From: Phellopilus nigrolimitatus | Lineage: Eukaryota; Basidiomycota; Agaricomycetes; Hymenochaetales; Hymenochaetaceae | Assembly (NCBI GenBank): GCA_021029095.1 | Contig: JAJOHG010000148.1 | Span: forward strand, 1-63,095 | Length of the DNA stretch: 63,095 nt | Reading direction: 5' to 3' | Shown here: positions 54,330 through 63,095 of the stretch, in pieces | Layout of the letters: each line of letters opens with the position of its first letter | How positions within the stretch are numbered: position 1 is the first letter of the stretch | Translations under genes and position numbers: made by a program | Notes under the pieces: model-generated | Told to the model about the DNA's origin: nothing | What the model saw: only the letters and a program-made list of their open reading frames with translations | Databases searched by the model: none

Positions 54330-57300
54330 TTAATCATCTTCACTGGGCGTGAGGTACTCATCATCGTCGCTCAGAATCTGCTTCGAGTTCGTTCGAACGA
54401 TGTTCCTTCGCGCAGCAGGTTTTTCATCTTCGTCCATGGGAACCTGTGCAGATGAACCAGTCGGTGCCGGACCAGCTCCAGGAAGCCCAGAACCCAGTGT
54501 CAAGCGGTTGAAAACCTCGTTGAAGAGCTTCTCCATCTCATCCGCATCGATGTACACCAACGATCCCTCAACGTTATATGTGCGTGCATTGTTGAACATA
54601 AGTCGCCATTCGTCGCGGTATTGTTGGACGTCCTTGTAGTAGTTCGTCTGGGCGCGCTTACGAAGGTGGGACATAGCGATAGGTTGGGCAATCTGCTGAT
54701 AATAATCGGGGTAGTCCTAACAATACACTGTCAGAAATCAGCGTCCTATTTGTTTTTGATTCCACGCACTCGCTTATCAGGGACCTCCTTAAATAGCTCC
54801 CATCTCCGCCGCCCGGTAATAGGGTCTTCGCAAAGCTGAAGGGCGCGATAACACTCGTTGAAAACTTTTTTCATCCGATCGCGGACAGAGGTCGGGTGGT
54901 CGGCAGTCTTGACCTTGCGTCGTTTCTAATACAGTTCCTTTGAGCCATAGTATTATGCGCAGAAAATATACCCTTACCGAATCTCGAAGGTCGTCGTCGT
55001 CGTCGATGACAGAAGGTGTAACTGAAGTCGCCTTGCCACCCCGTTTCCTCTTCCCATTCACAGAGGTCGAAGGTTCATAATCGACTTCAACGTTCTTCGG
55101 AGGACGACCTTTTTTCTTACGCCCGCGAGTCTCCTCAATGGCCGGGGAATTTCGGGAGGACTGGCCTTCGCTATCACGAATGAGCTTGCTCACACCTCTA
55201 CGCTGTGTCTTCTCGCGGGACTTCTCCATGACATCCTGAATATCTTCTTCACCTTCAAGGGCCTGAAGAAGTGTTAGAATACTTATGCGGCCACAGTCAG
55301 AAAGGCGACTTGCCATTGCCCAAGCATCATCAGATAGACCGTCATTGTAACTGACAACAGTTCTACGACGATGTCCACGGCCTTCCATTTCGTCTTCGAT
55401 GGTCGTTGATTCAAAGAAATCATCATTCCGATAACAATCTGGCAACTCTTCTAACTGGACAAGAGGTTGGGGGGGAGGTCCGTGGCGACCAGCAAGCTGC
55501 CAGTTGTTCTTCTGATCACGAAGTCGCTGTATATCCATATCTTTGAATATTTCGACTTCCTTGTCGTTCCGAGCGATGATCTCGTTGATCTCATCATCGT
55601 TCATGTCGCCGGATTCCTCGCTGTCCTCCTCTTGGTCAGCTTCGAGGATTGATCGCTAGAAATTCATTAGATCACGCCATCATTTTACGAGAAAGGAAAA
55701 CAAACTAGGAATTCCTCCTGCTCTTCTTGTGTCGATTTGTTATCGAAGCGACCCGCTTGGATGACTTTGTCGTCGATGTCCAGTTTGTAACGAGCTCGCG
55801 CGTACATAGCTTCTTCAACACTCTTCTCTGTGATGAATCGGAGAATCCGAACAGCCTTGGTCTGTCCAATACGATGAGCTCGGTCTTGGGCTTGAAGATC
55901 TGCGTGAGGATTCCAATCCGAATCGAAACTACCCCAAAATAAGCGAACTTTGGACAGTAGCTAAATCTTTGCAAACCCACATAATAACGGTGTCGGCGGA
56001 TTGCAAGTTCAACCCGAGGCCTCCAGCTCTAGTAGACAGAATGAAAACCTGGACGGGCGAGTCTTTGGCATTGAAAGCCTGGACGTGGGTTGCACGCTCC
56101 TCGGTCTTCGTTCCACCATCGAGACGAAGATGCTTCCAGCCTTGCACTTTTAGGAAGTCCTCCATGATATCCATGACCTTTGTCATCTGGAAAAAAATGA
56201 GAACCTATGGTAGATCGTGAGTGTTAGCAGTAGACGCGCACGAACAATAGGAAAAAAGATACACACCCTATGTCCCGTGGCGAAGAACTTCGGAAGGATA
56301 CGTGTAAGTAACTCGAACTTGCCAGCGACGCGGTATATAGTGTCGTCGATCATACCGCTTGGGTTGATCTTATCTTCGACGCTGTCAAAAAGAAACGGAT
56401 GCTGGCAGATCTTGCGAAGCTGCATGAGCTCGTTACTGAGACCTTTCACACCTCCACCTTGGCCCCTGAAAGAGCAAACAACGACAACAATCAGCGATCT
56501 TCGTTATTGAACATAAATGAAAATGCTTACCCCTTTGTTATCTCCTTCCCATCCGCAATCATCTTGTATTTCTTCATTTGCTTGTACAACTGTGCCTGCA
56601 ACGCACTCATGCGAATTTTGATTATCTTTTCGACTTTGTCGGGTAGCTCGGATTCGACGTCCTTTTTCAGGCGACGCAGCAAGAATGGCCGGAGTACCTT
56701 GTGAAGACGCCTGATGATAAGTAGCGCCTCTTCTTCATTCAGCTCAATCTTGTCCGACGTGCCAGAATTCGCAAACGGTGTGTTGAACCATTCGTCAAAC
56801 GACTTGACGGAGTTGAAGATTTTCGGCAAAACGAAGTTAAGCAGCGCCCAGAGCTCAGGAAGGTTGTTTTGAAGCGGGGTACCAGTGAGAATAAGACGAT
56901 ATCGGGAGTGATAGTATTGGGTTAGAGTTTGGGACAGCTTGCTCTGTGTGTTCTTCATGCGATGACCCTCGTCTGTCGCATTTACAAGTAAGTACTGGCC
57001 CGGAGATAAGAGAGAAACAGAACATACCAATGATCATGTGAACCCACTTCATCTTGCTCAAGACAGGTCGATCTTTGATGATATACTCATACGTCGTCAG
57101 AAGGACCTGGAACTGGCCCGAACGGATATCGTTCTGCAAGGCGCGACGTTGCGCAGGATTGCCCTTGTACGAAATGGTTCGCACAGCCGGTGCCCATTTC
57201 GCGAACTCACCGGTCCAGTTTGTCATCGTCGAGAGTGGTACAATGACCAAATATGGACCGCGCTGCCGCTTGCTCTCAATGAGGAAAGTGATCAGCGATA

Positions 57301-59371
57301 TTGTCTGGATGGTCTTCCCGAGACCCTGTGCGAATGTCCTCGTTAGTCGATAACTTTTGATCAATGACTACGATACATACCATTTCATCTGCAAGAATCC
57401 CGTTCAGCCTGTTGTTATACAAACTGACCATCCATTGCAACCCCTTGATCTGGTAATCCTTCAGAGTACCTCCAACCAAGATACCGGGCTGCTTTGTGAC
57501 CTTCTCAGTAATCCTGTGAGCAACGGCATAGTAATCTATCTTCGTCTTCTCATCAGGATCGACGACCTTTTGAGCACCGAACATGGTCTCATCCGCCGGC
57601 CCATCCTCTTGTATGAAGGGTACATCGAACGTGTCCGCATGGACATCGTCGTTCTGCTGCGCAACAACTGCCTGTGCAAGAGAGTCGAGATAGGAGTCGG
57701 TCTGTCGCAAAAGATGAGTTATGCGAGTATCCTTTGCCGTGTCGATAAGCCGCATGTACGCCTCCTCATCATCAGCTTTCAAAGCCTTCAACCGTTCCTT
57801 CGAAATCCGCTCAATACGCTTCGCTTCCTCCTTCTCCGTGTAGGCATGGTGGCTTTGCACAGCTCGGCCGAGCTTCAACGCACGGTCCTGGTGCGAACGA
57901 TTCGCCGCCACCATTTCCCGTCCATGATTGCAGATAACTGCGAGCTGTTCGAGATGCTTTTGCTTCGCGCGGCGTTCGCGATCTGCACGTTGCTTGCGTT
58001 CAAGAGTCTCTGTCATACGCGCGTCGCGCAGAGTCGGTCGGCGCGGGCGTCGGAAGTCCTTGCGATCCAGCGGTAGAAGTGTCCCGTGCGTCAAGCGCTC
58101 TACGACTTGAGCGCGGAGAACACGCTGCTTTTCGCGGACTCGGAGCGCCTTGAGTTCGATTACCGCCCGCAGCTTGCCGTGGGCATTCGGGGCAAGCTGC
58201 GTTGTTATTGACGAAGTAATGGAATCCAAGGTGATATCGGGCAGAGGCTGCTGTACCTCGTCGTTCTCCTTGTTCGCGTCGCCCACGGAGGGAATAGAGA
58301 CCGGGTCGAGCCCTCCTTCGCCAAGTGTCGCCGGCATGGCAGACAGCTCGCGGATGCGCTGCTCGATTCGTGCGTCGATGAACCGGTTTCGCTCCGCGAT
58401 GACCTGATGCGGGTCAAGACCCGCGGGCATAACAGAAGGTACGAGAAGACGCTGCAGGCGAGTCGCCCACATCGACGCCATTGCCGGCGTGAGATTCTCC
58501 GGCCGCTTGAGATGAGCGAAAGGGTGCGTATAGGCATTGTAAGGGTAGATGCCCGAGTGAGCATTGTCCTCAAGGAACGGGCCTGACGGCAGGTCGATCA
58601 GTGTATCCCGTTCCTCAGATTTCACAAGCGCCTTGTCCGCAGGAGCCTCAAACCCGGAGATACCTGGAGTGGCGGCTTCAGGTTGTTCACTGGGCGCCTT
58701 ATTGATTTTCACGGCGGCATCAACGATACGCGCAGGGACATCGGGACCTTGAAGGAACTTCTCCAGATCCTGGATAGCGCCGTTCTGCGGAAGGAGAGCC
58801 TGCTGAATATGCTCGGGAACCGGATAACCTCGTTGAATCAGTTTGAAGGCGTGTATCTGAACACGGAGCGCGTTGATTTGGTCTTGGTTGAATGAAACGG
58901 GTGATTGAGGAGAAGGGGGGTAGGCCTGCGTAGGAATAGGGCCAGGAGCGAGAGGATTTGGACTGGCTATACCGTTAAGTTGAGGTGAGAAGCCGTTAAC
59001 GAGCGGTTGCTGTTGGTGTTGGTCTGCATGGGTACATTAGCACAGAACTCAGTCCTGAAGAATAAACGACGTACTCGGAGTCTGCTGGAAGCGCTGGTCC
59101 CTGAGCGAAGTCAGGAACTTAGTGAGCCTATCGAGCTCTGGAGATGTCTCCTGAGTCAGTCCACTCGAGCGAAGGAGGTCAATTCGCTTTGATGCAGGAA
59201 GCGGCGATGAGCACAGCTGTCTACGAAGACGAGTTGGCATCTACGACGTACCTGGGCGACGGCGGCAAGACGCTCGCGAGTCATAGGCGGCACCTGCTTC
59301 GATGCGACGATGTTGGCCACACCATTTGACTGGGGTATTCCTCCGTTAGGAGAGGATGAATGATTGAACAT
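54330..59371 (-). CDS. Snf2/Sth1-type chromatin remodelling ATPase
   Basis: Start at 59371 ([11 protein letters not shown]); stop 54330-54332; at least ten short introns. N-terminus with a QLQ-like segment ([20 protein letters not shown]), then an HSA region ([20 protein letters not shown]) for actin-related proteins. ATPase: [20 protein letters not shown], motif I MGLGKTIQ (split by an intron), II DEGH (split by an intron), [38 protein letters not shown]. An acidic SnAC-like region, an AT-hook (KGRPPK) and a C-terminal bromodomain ([20 protein letters not shown] with the acetyl-lysine Asn) follow. It is the catalytic subunit of SWI/SNF or RSC; which one cannot be told here. Frames agree through the junctions checked. 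Confidence 0.92.
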
Positions 59372-59693
59372 TGGGGGGGCGGGGGGATGCCATAGTCAGC
59401 CCCGAAGGGTGAATAGGGGGGTTGAGGCGGCGAGGGGCGGACGGGCGGGGGTCGGGGGAACGAGCGGTCAGGCGCGTGTCAGGAAATTCGCGGAAAATAG
59501 GTATTTTTTGTAACGTGGTGCGTGTTGCGCGGCTCAGCCTGAGGAGAGTCACAACCCGCGGTTCTACGCATTTGTCAGGAAATTGGTAGCGGAGTTTTAA
59601 CCCACGGACAATAAAGACGCAACATTCTCACGGCCACATGCGCGCGTCGCGTAAACGCGTACTTACCACTGTCATTTCCGCTACAGCTTCAAG
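59372..59693. promoter_or_regulatory. Divergent promoter between Snf2-type ATPase and Ku80
   Basis: 322 bp between opposed ATGs. G/C runs (ggggggcggggggatgcc at 59379-59396) lie just upstream of the ATPase start. An alternative ATPase ATG (59392) lies in another frame and stops after 15 codons, so it could be a short upstream ORF. Confidence 0.55.
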
Positions 59694-62600
59694 ATGCCTG
59701 CAGAACGCGCCGGCGTATGTCTTCCCTCCTGTTTTTACACCCCGCAACTTACAATATCTGCAGTACACCGTACAATGTTCCTCATCGACGTCTCCCCCTC
59801 GATGGCCAAGCTACGTACAGTCGAATTCAGGACGGTCCGCAGGGCGAGACAGTTCAGTCGAAATGACCAACCTCCAGTGGTCTTTGCAATTCGTCCTCCT
59901 CAAAATTCAGGAAATGGTATGTCTTTATTCTACTCGTGGATCGTCTTGTCACCAACTTCGGCCTCAGATATACCATGGTCGAAAGACAGAGCAATGCGGG
60001 GTGGTTCTCTTTGGAACTGAAGGTGCGTGAGCCTTTTTCGTGTTTGTGCTCTTTTTCTTAACGCTGTGCCAGGAACGGACAACATTATAAGCAACCGTTC
60101 TGGCGGATACGACAACGTCACCGAGTTCATTCCTATTGCGCAACCAAACGCAGCCACACTTGCCAAGATACAAGCTTTGCAGCCTTCTACAGTTAATGGA
60201 GACCGTGAGCTCATGTACGCGCTTTTGCAAGATGTCCACGGCTAAGCCTTTTTTCCCAGCCGTCGATGCTATCATTGTCGGTATAGAAACTCAGATAAGT
60301 ATCTAGGAAAGAAGAAGACATGGACACGCAGGATGGTTCTTCTCACGGATGGCGAGAATCCTATCGAGGTTGAGGATTGGGAACTGACAGTCAAAAAAAT
60401 GAACGACCTTCAGATCATCACTAGTATAATGTGCGCTTCTCTCAAACTGACATTCTAACATATGCCTAATTCAATCGTTAGCGGGATTGATTTCGACGAT
60501 GAGGAATTTGGCTTCGAGGAAGAAGACAAGTCCAACATTAAGGTATTGATGGTCTTTTCGCCCTGACTTGAATGCTGATATACTTGTCCGCAGCGCGAAA
60601 ATGAGAAATTTACCATAGATTCACGTCTTCACTCAAGGAAGACTATGGTATTGTGGGCACCGCTGCTTTTGCTCTGCAAGAATGCGTTCGTCCCGATGTA
60701 AAGATGACTAAGTCCGCACTCATTGGAACTACCCTCCGCCTCGGCGACATTGATGTGCGTGCTGAGGAGGCGGTCGAGCTGCCCGTCAAAATGAGCAAGT
60801 GCACCGCCTTGGTCCGTCCTGCAAGTATGAAAAAGTTTGCAAAGCGCGTGGAGACCGCCGAAGAACAAACGCTGAGAGATGTAGACGACGACGAGAGTCG
60901 GAAAGACGTCTATGCGCAGCTGGCCATGCAGACGGAGTACTTTGTTAGTAAAACGAGAATGCTGACGATGAAAAAGACGAAGACGAAGACGAAGGCAAGC
61001 AAGGCGAGGACGGCGCCGAAAAGGTCGACAAAGAACAACTTATTCGCGGATTTAAGTACGGCGCTTCCTATGCTCCCTGTCCGGATGGACAATTCCCGCG
61101 GCTGAGTACTCGCAAAGGGATCGATATTTGTGGTTTTTTCTCGGACAAAATGGTTATATTTAATTTAATTTCTTTCACATCTAAAATTGCTAAAGATCAT
61201 CCAGGTTCGTCGTGAATCTTGCAATGGGTGAAGTTCAATACGTTTGGGCGGACCCTTCATCAGGTCAGACTCAAGTGTCATTCTCTTCCATCGTTCAGGC
61301 GATGCTTGCGCGGGGCGTCGTCGCTATCGCGCGCTGGGTTTCCCGGGACGAAATGGACCCAAAGATGGGGTTGCTAATTCCTCGAGAGTTCGAAAAGGTT
61401 GACTGCTTTTTGTGGCTCCAAATGCCATTCGCAGATGACGTGCGCAGGTATACCTTCCCTTCGCTCGAAAATCTCTCTCGAAGAAGGGGGAGGTGATCAC
61501 GAAGCACCCCTTCATTCCTACCGATGAACAGATGGGTGCTATGGACCACTTCGTCGATAGCATGGATCTCATGCAGGCTGGGGACAAAACGAGGAAGGGT
61601 GAGTGTTGGCACTTACATAATTTACCGCTCGTCAGTATTGATAAGTTTTAAAATATAGCAATCGTGAGCCATGGTTCGATCCACGTCTTTCCTATAACCC
61701 TGCAGTACACCGCATCAAGCAAGCACTGTTCCATGCCAGTCGTCACAGATCTTCGCACAAATCCCTTGCCCCCGCCCCATCCCGAAGTCGTCAAGTACCT
61801 TGAACCACCGCGCCGCGTGCTCAAGCGTGCTCATGATGCAACTGTAGAGTGTAAGAGCTTTTCAAGATAAAACAAGGTTCGTTTTTGTGAAAAAAAGCCG
61901 AACTCTTCGAGATGCTAAGACCTGTTGTGCAGTGCCAAAGAAGGTCACCCGCCAACGCAAGGACGGGCACGTCCGTGCTGAGGATGACGACGACGAACTG
62001 CTGCTACTCGACCAACCATCCAAACTTCCTTATCAAAATCTGCTTCTCAAATTCAATCTCAAGAAAGTGGTAACGGTAATGGAAATCAAAGAGAAAATGG
62101 ATGTTGATAGCGAGACGGAGCCAGAGTTCGGAGATGAAGCAGCTCCGACAGCCCGCAACGGAAAGGCCGATAGTGTACACTTGCCTACACCACAGCCGTC
62201 TGTCACATTCGTCCAGCCAAGTCAGTCTGCTAGCCAAGATTTGAGCCAGGCCATGGAACTTGATGATGGGCGTGCACAGGACCGTATTGTTGGTGTTGCA
62301 TATCCCCTGGTCGACTTCAAGAAAGGTGTTAAGAATGGCAATCTAGTAAAGGCAACGGAGGATCTCGGATTTGTCATTATGGACTTGATAATGAAGCCAT
62401 TCGCATCGAGAAGGAAAAGCGAGTTTATCGAATGTATGCGAGAGATGAGATCGGCATGCTTGAAGGTTTGTGCTTGTAACCTTTGTAACCTCAACATAAC
62501 CCAGCGTACTGACAAAGCGTGCAGGAGGGCGAAAATGATGCATGGAACGCGTGAGCTTGTTGGTCCACGATCCGTTCATTCTGCTAACGATCAATCTCTT

Positions 62601-62830
62601 GTAGTTTCCTGAGAGAGCTCAAGGACGTTTGTGTGGGGTCAGGCGTTGGAAATAAAGGTTTTTGGGATATTTAGCGATATAGGCCGAGAAATCAGTCTTA
62701 TAGGGGAATCCGAGGCGAAGAAGTTAGGAAGCTCTTCGGATGTTTCGGACAGTGAAGCAGAGAAAGTGAGTTGACGATACCTTGGTAGATTTCAGATTCT
62801 AACCAACTTCTGCAGTTTATTGAGTCCTGA
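59694..62830 (+). CDS. Ku80 (XRCC5) DNA end-binding subunit, with many indels
   Basis: ATG 59694 (MPAERAG), first intron, then TMFLIDVSPSMAKLRTVE (vWA), MTNLQWSLQFVLLKIQEM, QCGVVLFGTEG, VLLTDGENPIEVEDWEL, GIDFDDEEFGFEEEDKSNIK, ALQECVRPDVKMTKSAL, then the beta-barrel (LIRGFKYGASYAPCPDGQFP, GEVQYVWADPSSGQTQ, KVDCFLWLQMPFADDV), LEPPRRVLKRAHDA and the C-terminal DNA-PK-binding-like domain (FLRELKDVC, SDIGREISLIGE), stop 62828-62830. Ku80 with Ku70 loads on broken DNA ends for end joining. The frame must shift by one base at about eight places, e.g. 59823, 59870, 60610, 60955, 61217, 61472, 61589 and 61737. The product as written would be truncated. Either a decaying gene or assembly errors. Confidence 0.8.
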
Positions 62831-63095
62831 AGTGGTGAAAAGTATCTCTTGTCGGCTTCTCGCATTCATAAAGTAGTTTGCTCAGGAAATTATAATACTC
62901 TTAGTCTGTTCTTGATTCTCACTTATGCTTTAGGAGGACTTCGTCTTTGTTATAATATTGTACTCTCCGCAAATTCTGCCTACTTCCTTCCCCACCATCC
63001 ACCAAGGAGGCTGCTCAAGCCAGCTCCACGAAGCGCGGTTGGCTCTGGCGTTGCTGCTCTGTTGACCTCCTCTACTCTTGCCTTTGCGGCTGGCA
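62831..63095. other. 3' flank of Ku80, no gene seen
   Basis: 265 bases after the Ku80 stop. No start or domain could be recognised before the window ends. Confidence 0.4.

Overview
This window is fungal nuclear DNA, most likely from an agaricomycete basidiomycete, possibly a polypore. The evidence is the short (about 50-60 bp) GT-AG introns that interrupt nearly every host gene, the gene content (Skt5-like chitin synthase activator, Pyp-type tyrosine phosphatase with a rhodanese half, Dbp3, Snf2/Sth1, Ku80, a lineage-typical G-alpha), and the dense Ty1/copia, Ty3/gypsy, hAT, CACTA-like and Tc1 remains. Genus cannot be fixed from sequence alone.

Layout. 1-845: 3' part of a Skt5/Chs4-like gene. 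846-44850: a transposon-rich block in which elements sit inside elements. It holds (i) a full-length copia element on the minus strand (8783-14866) joined head to head to a 5'-truncated copy (14867-18714), plus a third deleted copy (3543-5157); (ii) a gypsy element reduced to its 5' LTR, gag and a tail of pol (5158-7908); (iii) two members of one hAT-like family with 8-bp target duplications that each carry a captured host-gene fragment, a Gre2-like reductase in 1351-2922 and a G-protein alpha subunit in 37107-40499; (iv) related hAT-like elements at 38046-38961 (nested in the captured G-alpha) and 42769-43867; (v) seven copies of a fold-back MITE with 3-bp target duplications, one of them a perfect 421-bp palindrome; (vi) a further repeat family, called R here, into or beside which many of the others have inserted. 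22357-28760 is a strip of decayed host genes: a BTB protein, an importin-beta piece, YKT6, an ADAM prodomain and a kinase piece.

44853-62830 is ordinary gene-dense chromosome: a possibly Mei4-like protein (-), DBP3 (-), a Pyp-like PTP (+), a Snf2/Sth1 ATPase (-) and Ku80 (+), with two divergent promoter intervals (49448-50003 and 59372-59693). Ku80 aligns to its family end to end but carries many one-base indels, unlike its neighbours.

The most notable system is the gene-capturing hAT-like family. Two elements in opposite orientation share both terminal segments, have 8-bp target duplications, and enclose unrelated intron-containing host-gene fragments. Their ends are built from variants of one short motif, and related elements use the same TAGGGCT terminus with different motif sets. 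All calls were made by eye; no database search was run.
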